Positions 1-12,800 of a stretch of 64,000 bases of DNA are shown here, piece after piece (position 1 is the stretch's first letter; each line of letters starts with the position of its first letter). The notes beneath the pieces were generated by a model that did no database searches, was not told the DNA's origin, and saw nothing but the letters and a program-made list of their open reading frames with translations. Position numbers and translations under genes: made by a program. The stretch spans positions 42,968 to 106,967 of the forward strand of contig JASAMV010008534.1 in assembly GCA_030248065.1 (NCBI GenBank), given 5' to 3'. This DNA is from Rhynchonema sp. JSB1_4 (lineage: Eukaryota > Nematoda > Chromadorea > Monhysterida > Xyalidae).

Positions 1-1185
1 TTTTGGATTTCTGTTTTTTCGGGTTGCTGATTCTTGTGCTTTTGTTTCTGTGAGTGAAACTGTAAGATATCACGTGAGCGGGAATGAGCTGCGGACATTT
101 GACCTTTGACCTGTTCTTCTTGGTCTTGAGGAAAACCGTAAATGACTGTTGGTTAAGTCGTCACTTGCTGAGATCTGATAAGATGTGTGTCGATCTTCTC
201 GTGTAATTTTACTTTTTCGAATTACTTGTGTGTTTTTTTGTGTTTTCTTCTTCATGTTCTCGACGTGTTCCATTTTTCGGTTCTCCTGATCTTGCCGCAT
301 CGAGCTGATGCTTGTGTGTAAAACTATATCTGTACGTAATCTCGATAGGTATTCATGTTGCGCTTAATGTTTCTTGAGCCATTACCGCAAGTTTACTAGT
401 TGACGCTTGCGATTTGTGCAAGGCTACAAAGTGTCAAAAGAATCCACAGGTCTTATTGTACAGCAACCAGTTGTCTTGTCGCTTAACATATTGTTAACAG
501 CGAATTTTATGGCTTTGTATTCGTACCGGTTATCACTACTTATGAAGTGACGGTGGATTTAGGTATTTGTGTGCATTTTATCGCTTCTGGTGTAACTTGT
601 GTACTTATCTGTATTTGGGTATGGATTTGCGGTGTGGCGAGAAACTGTAATTTAGGTGCGGATTTGATTTATTCTTCCGTGCATTTTTGTCGTTAAGTAG
701 CGTTTAACTTCCTGTTTTTTTTGTGTATCCCCGTTATCGCACACCAGGCCTGGTGACCAACTTGTACATGCTTGGTTAAGGTTTTGTTTCACTTGGACTT
801 GGATTACTTTGCTAAAAGTTCATACGCGTACAACTTGAGAGGACCCTGTTGTTACTGTTTGCACCTTATTTCCATGCTTTTCCTAACATCGATATGTGCT
901 AAATGTTGCTTCATTTTTATTCAGTTCACAATGGTTGAGTAAAACTCAACTAAAATTAGACGCTATTCTATCATTCGTGTTTGCGATTATTTGATAGAAT
1001 CATGTGCGTTTATGATTTAATGTCCTTGGCATAAAATGTCGAGCTGTCATTCAAGATCACTTTGATCCCGACCATGGGTAGTGAATTCCCGGTCCAAATT
1101 CATAAGGGACCAATATTCAATGGGTGATTTTATAATCCCGTTTGCGAGTCAGTTGTAATTCCAGCTCTGCGTTCTGACATACAAC
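1..1185. other. Upstream region without a recognised gene
   Basis: This is AT-rich, T-tract-rich DNA before the RBM19 start. No reading frame in it shows family resemblance; the small minus-strand frame at 70-300 has low-complexity composition and no recognisable domain. It presumably holds the RBM19 promoter and 5' untranslated region, but I see no convincing TATA box or initiator. Confidence 0.5.
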
Positions 1186-4100
1186 ATGTCCCGTCTGGTG
1201 GCCAAGGGTTTACCGCCCAAAATCAGCGAGTCGCAACTGCGTAAACATTTCGAAGCATTCGGTATGGTGACGGATTGCTCGATGAAATACACCAAAGACG
1301 GTCGATTCAGACGATTGGCGTTTATTGGGTACAATTCGGACGAGGATGCGCACAAGGCACTCGAGTACTACAATGGATCGTACATGGGCACGCAGAAAAT
1401 TGTGGTGGGTGTTTTAGTTTTGGTCGGTGTCGTTGGCACTGTTTCTGTCAACAGATACCTAGATGGTCTAACGAACGAGGGCCCAGTTTTAGTTATGATG
1501 TCTATCACGTGCATCCTCAAACCGCTGGCAAATTGCCAAAACGGCAGTTGAGCTTGGGCAGGTTAGACCCGAAACAATACCAGAGTCGACACTTCAAATG
1601 CTATTTGCACTCAAATACCGGATGTAATTGTTTTGTAAGTAAAGCCATCCCAATGTTCAGGTGGAGTATTGCCGTGCGTTCACGGATGAGAGCAAACCAC
1701 GAGCGTGGAGCAAATACGCCCCTGACAGTTCGGCATACAAACGATTGCACAACACGGACGCGAAAGCTGATGATGCGCCGAAACTAAAGAAGCCCAAAAA
1801 CGAACCGCAAGAGGATGCTGCTGCAAAGGACAGCTGGTCTGTCTGATTTCCACGTTATTTCCATATTTATTATCTGCAAAATGCGTAGTCCAACGAAAAG
1901 TCTTGCAGCACGGACGAGCAATATCAAGAGTTCTTGGAGGTGACCGGCAAGAAGAAAACAATCAAACCAGATAACTGTCCCAAAAATTCCACTAAAAGCA
2001 CGATTGACGCTGCGCCCGATATTGTAATGCAGCTGTTTGATGGTGTAAAAGGTGGGTTGTTTCTTATTTGCATTTCACTCACTTGCGCTCATAGCCATTT
2101 TCACTTTCTTACAGGTGATCTAAGCGCCTCGGTGGTTGTCACTGGTCTTCCCATTTCCATCAAACAAACGAGCTTGAAGCAGTTTCTTGCACCGGTTCAT
2201 TCAATCTTTCATCTGGTTTTTCATGCTTTGTCTTGGTTTGTCAATTGAGGTTTTGACAAAAATTGGTCTTGAAAAATTTTAATGTTTTCAGGTTCGTCCG
2301 AAAATAATGCGACTGATGCGAAATGATGTAGAAGCGGCCTCGCTAGTCACTTTGGCTCGAAAACCAGACCAAAAACGAGTGCTGAAGAGGGATAAGGAAT
2401 ATCTGGGTGGATATCAGGTGTGTTTGGGCAGGATGATATTTTCTATCTTGCCCTTTCTTGCCAACCACTTGAAGGACGTTGTTTTTATCACTCAGCTCCA
2501 CATCACCGAAGCGTCCAGCTTTCAACCGGAGAGAAATGACGCCAGCTCGTCAAACAAAAAAGAGCAAAACTCGAGCACGATGATGACCGTCGAAGAGACG
2601 GCCAAACTGGAAAGTGAACAAACGGCGTTGATCATGGAAACCGGTCGGTTAACATGATGCGCTATTAACCTTGCTGCTTGTTTCTAATTTTTTTGTACCG
2701 AGTTTTTGGTCGAAATAAAGCTTCCGCGGGATTTTATGCTTTCCTCCTGAGAATGATTGTTGTTTCAACAACACAATTTTGGTATCTGACACCCGCCATC
2801 GTTCTAACCCTATTTGCAACTGATGCATATCAAGCCAAAAGGTAAAGAAGCAAGCTCAAATAAGCCCCTAAGTGGTCTACTGAAGTCTGGTTCCATTTTG
2901 ACTACATGGGCCGTGAGAATGACACAACAAAGCGATACACTGCGTACCGATTCGACCACCACACCAAGTTGTCTGTGCCTCACAGGTCGTCTATTCGCAC
3001 GCAATCTCTCGTACACGACCACAGTTGACGACATTGAACGATTGTTCGCAGATATCGGACCGACGACTGATGTGAGGCTGCCGATGGACAGGAATGGCAA
3101 ACCAAAGGGATTTGCGTTCGTCACCTACATGTTCCCCGAACATGCCGTACAGGCATATAGCAAACTCGATGGCACTATATTCAAGGTTAGTCTTGATCTG
3201 CTGGATTTTGAAGGGTGACTTGATCTCAGTTCACGTTTACTTAGTTTGAGGCTGAGACGCGCGCGAACTTGTTTTGGTGATTGGTTACATTTTGTGCAAC
3301 GTTGATAGGTACAGTGATCTGAGCAGCGTTAGTGCCTGTCAAAAGGGTTTTGGTCGAAAGAAGTCGATAAGTAATGGCACCGAAAACTTTTGAAACATGC
3401 CTTGACCCAGTGCACGAAACCGCTTGACCAACAACAGGGTTGTTACCAAATGTAAGTAAACTTTGACTAAGTTGTACATATATAAATTTCCAGGGTCGAA
3501 TGCTACACTTGCTGGGTGGTAAAGAGCCGAAAGACGAGAACAAACCAGCGACGCCCGGGAGGGATGACGAGAAGAGTTCGTTCAAGAAAGACAAACAAGA
3601 GAAAATGAAGCAAACGGCCGGCTCGGCGCACAACTGGAATGCATTGTTCCTCGGCACCAGTGCTGTGGCCGATATGATCGCCAAGAAATTGGATGCCGAC
3701 AAAGGTTGGATGTTGTTGTCGTCTGTCGAAAATCGGACAGAGGATAGAGCTGATTGCACCACCTCAATGCATGAGTTGGGCCATTCTCGCGTGAAACATT
3801 CTTATTTTGTTAGCACACATGACAAAAGTCAAAATTATTGGCCGCATATCTCGAAATCGCCACCGCCGTCGGGCGTGGTGGCGCAACTGGTAATAAATAC
3901 AAGGATTTCTGACCAGGTGAGCTACTTGACGTGGAGGGTGGCGCGAACTTGGCCGTGAGAATGGCATTGGGTGAAACGCGGTTGGTGCGTGAGACGAGGG
4001 AGTTCCTGCTGCGAAATGGTGTCCAACTGGATAGCTTTAGTCGACCGAAAGCGGCGCGAAGTAGAACGGTGCGTTTGGGTGCACTTGGTAATTGTCAATT

Positions 4101-6531
4101 GTCAGGTTCATAACATCATTCGGTTGTTGCAGGTTATTCTCGTCAAAAACCTGCCCGCCGGCACCACAGCCGAGGCACTACGGCCCATTTTCGAACGATT
4201 CGGCGAACTTGGACGAGTGCTGTTGCCGCCCGGTTAGCGCTACACGGAATTCGTGCAATTATATTTCATAAATGGTCGTAATATTGGCCTGATGTTTCAC
4301 AGAAGGTGGCATCAGTGCGTTGGTCGAGTACAGCAACACAGCTGATGCGGCGACTGCATTCAAGGCGTTGGCGTACAGTCGATTCGGACCGGCACCGTTG
4401 TTCCTCGAATGGGCACCTGGTTGGTTACGTTATACTGAATGACTTTGGTGCATCAGATTTGGGGATATAAAATTTATGACCCCACGGCGAGACCGGACTG
4501 GATCGATCACAGAGATTGATAATGGGACATTTTGAGCCATTAATCGTATTGTACACGATAATAGGTCACGTGATCATGATCACCAATTGTATGATGCACC
4601 AATTATATGATCGATTTTGCAGGCGATGTGTTCGGTGCGACAGCCATAGCCGACAACGAACAACAATTGTTGGACGAAGCAAGTGGTGTGACTGACAAAA
4701 AAGAACGGAAGTCGAAGAAACGCAAGCATGAGGAGGGGAAAAGTGATGATGGTTGGCTTGATTCGACTTGTACGAGTTCATTTGTGGCGTCGTTCATTTT
4801 TTTCTCAATCACGAGAAACAGCCCGTTATTCCTGTGTGAACAAAGGTATAGGCAATCCGACAGCTCATGGCACTCGCACACACAGGCTGCATGCTGCATT
4901 TCTGCCGTCAATGAATGCATCGATTCTCTGCAGTTATCAGTTGAAACATTCCCAAATTTTGCAACAGGGCAGAAAGGTGCTATGGCAAGCAGCGAATGAA
5001 AACCGGATAAATTAAAAAGCGGTCGTCAAAGTATGACACTCGCCCAAAAAGTACAATTTGTTTAGAAAATGGATTGTGCTGCTGCATACGCTGCGTGTAT
5101 AGAAAGTGCCATGAGCCGATGGATTGCCCATACATGGTTTCATATATTTGCAGTTGCAAGCAAACAACAGCCGGAATTGACGGATCAAGGGTCAGAAATG
5201 CTCAATATGACGACCACATCGACTTCGAATCCTGCGGGAACTGATGAAAAAACAACTGCTGACCCAGAGCCTGATACAACGCTGTTTGTGAAGAATCTCA
5301 ATTTTGAGACCACTGACGAGGCTTTCAAAGACATATTTGCGCCAATTGGAGATTTGGTTGGCATCAGTTTGAGCAACGGTTGCAAGTGAAGCCACAAATA
5401 TCTCTTTCCGAATGTGCCGTTTATGTCAGATGTATGCGACCGTTTCGCGCAAGAATGACCCCAAGCATCCGGGACAACGACTATCGATGGGTTATGGATT
5501 CGTGCAGTACATTCGACGGCAGGACGCACAAACAGCGCTCAAACAGTTGCAGGTAGATTTGGGGGGGGCTATAGTTTTCGCAGTTAACATTTAAAGCATT
5601 AAATGCCACATGTTCGTTATATAGGGCGCTCTGCTCAACGGTCATTGTCTGGAGCTGAAGCTATCGAATCGTCAAACGACCGGCTCAAACCAGAACCATA
5701 CAATAATCAAGCGACCACCGGGCTCAGATCGGGAACAGGGCGAGTGCACGAAGATTCTGGTCCGCAATGTGCCCTTCCAAGCTCAGACGAACGAAATCGA
5801 GGAATTGTTCAGTGCGTTTGGCGAGCTGAGCTTCGTGCGTCTGCCACAGAAAGTCGGTGCTGGGAAAGGTGAGTGAGTTTTCTTCTTTGCCCTTTATAGT
5901 TACAAAAGGATCTATAGGGTGGAATTTTCGAAACGGTGTAAAGGTCAGTTGGGCGTAAAGGTCGGTGTGAAGTTCGGTCGAAACCTCGGTCGGCGTAGCT
6001 CGGTGTAAACGTGAAACATTGCCTGTTATTAACGTGGAATCTTTCAAGTTTACACCGAGGTCTATCACACTGAGCTGTCGACCGTGCTTTCCACCGACCT
6101 TTACACCGTTTCGAAAATATCACCCATAGTTATGTTACTTATAGTTTAGACTTATAGTTACAGATTGTAATCCTCTTTTTGTGGTTTTCCAGGCAAATCC
6201 AAAGGCCAGCCGACGCAACATCGCGGTTTTGCGTTCGTACAGTTCCAGTCGAAAGAATCGGCCAAACGTGCGTTCGATGCGCTCTGTCATTCAACGCATT
6301 TGTACGGACGACGGTATAAGCATTGATTTCTTTGCGTTTTTACAACTGCGATTTTTTGAATTTCTAAATTCTATTTTCAGGCTGGTGTTGGAATGGGCCG
6401 ACTCGGACGCGGACGTTGAGCAACTTCGTGCCAAGACCATCGAACATTTTGCAACCGGTGCCGATCGAAAGAAGGTGACCACAAGCAGGAAACGATTGCA
6501 GGTCACCTTGGAGAGAATTGACCCGGATTGA
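1186..6531 (+). CDS. RBM19: RBM19/Mrd1, multi-RRM ribosome biogenesis protein
   Basis: The product is a nucleolar RNA-binding protein of the RBM19 (yeast Mrd1) family, which acts in pre-rRNA processing and small-subunit assembly. Seventeen exons join to 880 residues (human protein about 960): 1186-1404, 1661-1836, 1909-2051, 2115-2194, 2292-2417, 2496-2643, 2986-3185, 3494-3704, 3917-4068, 4133-4232, 4303-4419, 4623-4751, 5154-5356, 5430-5552, 5625-5868, 6193-6313, 6381-6531. All phases match. Six RRMs are visible: about residues 2-73 (begins MSRLVAKGLP, as in the family), 181-255, 298-370 (RLFARNLSY and GFAFVTYMFPEHAV), 486-560 (VILVKNLPAG), 648-722 (TLFVKNLNFE, MGYGFVQY) and 745-835 (ILVRNVPFQA, GFAFVQF, LVLEWADSD). 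A charged K/E-rich linker follows RRM1, RRM3 and RRM4. Start chosen because the family begins exactly here. Introns 12 and 15 contain MITEs. Family assignment is firm; exact borders of exon 6 and exon 13 are less so. Confidence 0.95.
4847..5132. mobile_element. Inverted-repeat MITE (family B, copy 1) in RBM19 intron 12
   Basis: The 286-bp unit begins TATAGGCAATCC followed by GCTCATGGCAC and ends with the reverse complement (GTGCCATGAGC ... GGATTGCCCATA). A second copy lies at 62223-62509 in the opposite orientation and reads as roughly 85% identical across its whole length when compared by eye. No coding capacity. The flanks are consistent with a TA-type duplication but this is not clear enough to assert. 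Confidence 0.8.
5917..6125. mobile_element. Near-palindromic MITE (family 1, copy 1) in RBM19 intron 15
   Basis: A 209-bp element starting GGGTGGAATTTTCGAAACGG and ending with its reverse complement, flanked by ATA on both sides (5914-5916, 6126-6128). The interior repeats the words GGTGTAAAG, TCGGTCGAAA and AGCTCGGTGTAAAC in both orientations, so most of the element can fold on itself. Three further copies are at 15196-15420, 27216-27815 and 31405-31630. Confidence 0.9.
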
Positions 6532-6664
6532 AATTGCTGCTGCCGTTTTATGTTGTTGTTATATTGGTTTGGTAACTCATATTATGGGAACTGATTTATT
6601 GTTGTCGTGCCTTGTTAGATTGTTATGGCACTTGGCCAGTGAAGAAATGCGAGATATATACACA

Positions 6665-6670
6665 AATAAA
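6665..6670 (+). promoter_or_regulatory. Polyadenylation signal of RBM19
   Basis: AATAAA lies 134 bp after the RBM19 stop codon in an A/T-rich stretch, and 170 bp before the GTF3C3 start. It is the only canonical hexamer in this short intergenic gap. Confidence 0.6.
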
Positions 6671-6839
6671 ATATAAAATTAACAAACAAGGAGAAGCATG
6701 TGCCAGACTCTTTATTGATGTGCTGTGATTGGTGTTTCACCAAGGCATTGTGCTGCTGAATACTTTTTCCTTTTGCCTGTTTGTCCTCATTATTTATTTT
6801 GGTTTTTTAGGAAATTTTGTGCTCCGACTTCAAAGGAAT

Positions 6840-9800
6840 ATGGCATCCACCAACAATTTGCCGACCACTCCCAATCGTACCCTTGACGATACAGGGTTCG
6901 AGCTTCTTGCTCCTTCCACGTCGACCTTCCGCAGTCCGACCAATGCATTGACACCACTTACCAATGTGCATTTGGCTGATGTTTCACTCGACAACGATAC
7001 CAGTGGTGGTGAGAGTTTGTTGCGGAGCACGTTGCGGCAATCTGCAATGCCACCACCGGCCAGCAACACGTACCTGCATGAATACTTGCGTGGTGAACTG
7101 CAGTACGATCAGTTTGTGGAGCTGAGTCGACAAATGGCTGTCGATGTTGTTAGAGGTCAGATTAGTGGGTGATTCAGCGCAGTTAGGTGACCACCCTCAC
7201 CATGTGTGACATTTTAAAACCAGCCAGGGTTACTTTGTGACTGCGCTTAGAGTAAGGTATTGATACTATCTGAACGCTCGTAATTGTCACGAACTGAAAA
7301 AAACAACTTCGGGCCCACACTGTCGTTAACGTGGGAAAACCTAGTTGCTGACCATCTCATCACAGATGATGAACTGGAAGACGATCTTGCTGGCGACGAT
7401 GACATGATCGGTGAACCCTGGTCTGAGCCGGGCACATCAGTTCACATGGCTGTTCCTGATCTGAGACCGGTCGATGCGGAAATGCACCAACCTCGGGATA
7501 GTGGTGGGTCAAGTGCTTTTCATTCTTGTGGAACTGCTCACATAAAAACAAATTGACAACGGGCTGTTTTAGGCTCGCAAGCTGTACAAGGTACCGAACC
7601 AGTGTCAGAAACGGACCCAACGGCAGGCAGCACCCAACACCAACTTGAAACACTTGCTATTCTGGCTGATCAATCTGATGAAGATGACTGTGCGCCGCAA
7701 GTGGTTGGTTGTGATTCGACCGATTAATTATTAATTATATTTCAAATCTTGCTGTTCTTTAGTGTTTTGGGAACATTTGAATTTGCGTTTGATTAATGTT
7801 TTGAGCAACTGTATTCAGGGTTCGGCCAGTAAGCACAAGAGGAAACGTGGCCGGTATACCAATCCGCTTCGACAAGGCAGTAGACATTTGTCAGAAGAGC
7901 TACGCGCCTTGATCGGTCAGGCAAACATGCGACACGCTCAGGGCGCCACTGATGAAGCGATCAAATTGATCGATGAAGTGGTCAGACAAGGTTATTAGCG
8001 ATTGGTTATTTATTGGCTTAATGTTGGAGCTGATGCAGCTCCACTGATATCATTCGAAAGCAATGAGTGCCAGCAATCCGGTTTTTTTAATTTTTTCTCG
8101 TGAGATTTCTGTTGCAAGCAAAATTTCAGCACCTCGTCATCCGGAGCCGTACAAGAATCTGGCCTACATTTGGCAAGACGCCGGTCATGCTGATAAAGCA
8201 TTTGAATACCTCATGTTCGCTGCGTACCTGGATCCACAAGTGATTGACTTTTAGAGTTAAACCTTATGTATTTGTCAGACGGAAAATATGTCACGATGTT
8301 TTGTTTGCAGACGTCAGGCGAAACATGGCTCGAGCTGGGAGAACAGTGTCAGCATCGGGACAAACTACGTGAAGCGCTGCTCTGTTACTCAAAAGGTGCG
8401 CATCATTTCGATGTTCAGCCTTGAGATGTTTTGCACACATTTGTGTACAAGACAGCAATATGCCCTAGGTGCGTAAAACGAGGATATGCAACCTGATGAA
8501 ACTGCATAAAAGTTTGATATCTACTATAAAAGTTTGGGTCTCATATTCCTCAAACCTTTGTAGCGTCGAACTTTCACGGAGTTTTTATTAAGTTGGCTAT
8601 CCTCGTTTTATGCCCCGAGGGCATAGATATTTCTGTCTTGGTTCGACATTTTATATCGTGAAACGCTTCATTTTAGGACAATCCAGTGCGTTCAAACAGA
8701 ACACAAAATGGCCTAAATTACCCATAATTAATTAATTGGTGAACAGGCGAAAAACGTTAGGTGCGCGCTTGTGGAATTGAACCCTCGACCTTCTGGTTTG
8801 CACTGCTGCACGTTAGACCACTAAACCACTGAAGACCCTCATAAAGCAGTGATATCAATGATGCAGTGATTTTGCGTTTGTTAGAAGTGCACTTTCTGTG
8901 CAAAAGGTCATAGTCGTGGTCTGCAACCGGTCTCAGGCGAGGAGTTGCCAATTCAGCGATGGCACCAACGTGTTTCTCTATTACGAAAACCCCATATCCC
9001 GTACTAAAGTTTCTGGTGACGTCTGGGCCTGAGTACGAGTTTTACGAAAAAAAGGGAAAAGATTTTTTACAAGAACGTCAACTGTGTCTTGCCCAAAATC
9101 ACGCGTGCGGGCACGCAGCGGGCCGCAACTTTGCGTAGATTTGGCAGGTGACGCCACGCCGCACAAGTTGTATGCAAATTTGGGCTTCTCAAGTTACGTC
9201 TTGTCAAAATGGCCTGAGGTTTAAATTTTGAACTCGCGCAATATGAGGAATGGTGCATATGTCGCTCAGCACTGCCGTGCTAGCTCCGATTCCATGTGCC
9301 TTCCAATTTCTGCAGCCGTGAAAATGGACCCGTTTGAAACGTCGTATTACACGAAAAAGATCCAAGTGCTTGAATCGATGGGTTTGACGAATCGAGTGCT
9401 CGAGACGCGACTGTTGGCGTTGCGTCACATGAAGACCAAGTGGGATTGGGCGTTCGTTGAGAGTTACGCACGACGACTCATTGAGGTTGATGTTGTTTTA
9501 ATGCCTGTCACGATATTTGGTTCGTGTTCATTTACCGTGAGCCAACGAATGGCAGAACTGACTCGTTTTATATCGCATATGGTTATGGTAGAGTTCTGGA
9601 TGAATGGTCAACAAAACAGTAAAGTGAAGAACATCTGTAAGAGTACTAGAATTCTTTACTACGCAAACCGAAATTTGAAAAAATACCGAATTTTAAAGAA
9701 GCATTCAAAAATCAGGCACTGTGATGCCTTGTTAATGAATCAGAGCTAAAACTAATTCTGAAAGCAAACACATCATACGGTAGTTGAGTACATAATGAAG

Positions 9801-12800
9801 TGATTGTCTTCGTCACAGCCAATCAACCTGCTGACCTCCTCCGCAGACGTCGAACTGAGATGTATCCTAGCTGGTGTTCTTGTGTTGTTGTTGTGCGATT
9901 GATATGTGAAGGCATTGCCGTTGTTGGTGATATGATGGGCACAGTTGCCGTTCGCGGCCCCGGGGGACTCGAGATCGTCGATATACGGCCACAAATCGAT
10001 ATTATTGAGATCGAATCGATCACTTGGATGAATCACGTCACCTGTAAACGTGATTGACGTTTGACAAACTGCCGTTGGTTGTCGTGAATGTGAAATGCCA
10101 GCAACAACACTAAGAAGGATGTTCTGTCCAACCATTCTGCATGATAAGGCTCGTGTTTGTGGCATTGTCTTTGGTGAGTCTGGCCGTCAGAATGGCTGCG
10201 TACATCGGCATCTGATCGTCGTCGTCACCCGTGCTCTGTCGCTCCAGTCCCTTGTTGCCAGTTTTGGGCGAGCCTGGCATACTGCTCGTCTCCTGACAGA
10301 TTGCACGTATCTGCATTTTAAAGTACGCGGTTTGCTTGTGGCTGTGCTGCGCTTGCAGGGAGCGAGGTTTAATTTACTAGGTATCTGCATCGTGTTGACT
10401 TTGGTTGATCAAACCTTCGATTGTCTTTGGTGTGGTGCACACTGTTCCGCTATTGAGAAGATCACAACAGTGGCTAACTTGACTGATTAGTTTCACACCG
10501 ACCGACCTGCCGTCTGATGTGTCGATTGACTGCGTAGTATATTGGTAGCCGAAAGGCACCATTGGCAACCGTCAGAATGCTGCTAACATCACTGGCGAAC
10601 GCGTAGAATGCGCCTAAGACAGTATTGCATTTGAACGCACTGGCAAACTATCAAGTTACTCGAATACTTTCTAGAACTTGCAAAACAAAAAACAGCATTT
10701 GAATGAAACCTAGAAAAATTTAAGATCTGCAAACCTCCGTAGAGCGTTCTCAGTCCATCCAGGTCTATGAACTCCCAAACACTGACGAATACGTTGAAGG
10801 CATTTACTATCAAGTAGGAAGTAACCACGGCGATCAGCATCTGCTTCGCTGCCCTGGTCTCGCGGCTTTGCTACAATGTTAAGAGCAGGTCGACCATTTC
10901 CGCCAAATGTAGATACATACATAGAGGAATGCATGCCCATACCATTCTATCCTCTCTCTGCTTCCTGGCCACGAGCACCAGCGAGCGGACGCCGCTGTAC
11001 CGATTGCGATACCACAGATGGATTTGTATGCATATAAGCAACGTGAAGGGCAAAATCGTATGGAATATCTGTCTGATCCAGAACGTCCATATCACTCGGT
11101 AGTAGTTCGTCCCGTCAGGACTCGTGCTTTGCATCAGTTCCGATTGGTCCAGCTCGAATTCTCTCATCAGACCCTCACATATTGGGCGGTGATTTACTTG
11201 TAGTTCAAAGAACACGCTGATCTGAAACCAGGCCTGGTGGTGCTTCATTAAGTGGATTGGTTCCCACGTTTTCGTCATCATTCACCTTGATGATGACAGC
11301 CGCAAGGAGGGCAGCACTGATGAGCACTGTCCTTTTGATGTTGCCGATAGGGTCGTGTTTGGTGCTAATGCCCCGACCTTGGACGAAGTAGCGCTCGACA
11401 GCAGCGGCAACGATCACATAACTGCCGGCTGTCATGCTCACTTGTGCGATCGTGAATACGTAACTGAAACACGCGTATCCATTGGTGATGAAATCCGGGT
11501 TTGTGAAAATCCTAAGCATTTGATCCTGAGCAATTAGCACTTACATGACGTAAGAGTGCCAGACACGTCGGAGAGCCAGATGTTTGGTGTATTCGCCATA
11601 AACGCCCAGCGAGAATGTGACCAGGTACGATATTTCGACAGCTATGTCGAGCAGGCAGATGATTGTCAGATAAATGTTTTCTGAAAACAAAGCGCCGAAG
11701 TCAACTGTGTTTGGATGCCATTATATAGCACTTTGGTGATCGGGCATTCAAACATGAGCCCAACCTTTTGATCGTAGTCCAGCTCGACAAAGAAACAGAT
11801 ATAGCAGAAAAACATTGAGCAGAATTCCAATGAGGCTGATTGTGCTGCCGACAACGGTAATCAAATAGAATTGAACGCTTGAGAAAGAAGGTAGTGGATA
11901 ATCGACGCAATCATCGTCGTCCTGCACTGTGCCGTTCACCAGCTGTTCGCCCGACCCGGCACCAAGTAGCGACTGGAATATGTGGAACGTCGCGTTCGAA
12001 CCGTGCTCGGACATTCGGCTTCATTCGTGCATTGGTATTTGACCGAAATTAGGTCTGAAAACGGCAACTGGGACAGATGCGAAACAGCGAAACGCACAGG
12101 GCCTATAATGCCCATGTGTGGTTGTGGCCAGTCCGAAACTGTTGGCTTAGCACGATCGTATATTGCTCTTTGGTCTAAGTGGTTTGACAGTTACAGGGTA
12201 TATTTTTCTTGGTGGCGGCAGCATACCGGGGCATAGATTTCTATCTCAGCCATCTGTGATCAAAGCAAAATGCAAGAAGTGTGTGAGGCACTCTGTGCTT
12301 CTATATTGCACTTGCCACCGAATGGATGTGCACTTTTTTCAGTAATAAACAGAACTGGCCATGGATGGGACAAGGAACAAATTTAGAGAAAATTGAACAC
12401 GGTTCTGTTCAGCTGACGAAACTTGCATCTCGACGTCGAGTCACAGAGACCGACTGAGTGGTCGTTTTTCTAACGCCTTGATGTGTCGGTTGTGAGGGCG
12501 AGAAAACAATTGGCTTCTGAACCAACGAATGGCCGAGAGTGCCTCCGTTTTTTGCACAAAGAAGTACACGCTGAGTAAACTCGGAATATTCACTGCTATG
12601 TACTACATACATACATGCATGCGGCTCAAACTGCGCACATGATTCCCGTCGGCCACGACTATGGCATCAAACAGCGCCACTGTTGCCGTTCTGGGCGCAC
12701 AAGATGCAACGCAAGTCATTTGACAAAAGCGATGTCATGTCTTACGACCATTGTCGCTTGTGCCCTCATGCACGGACATGCATGCATGCGCGTGTCTGGT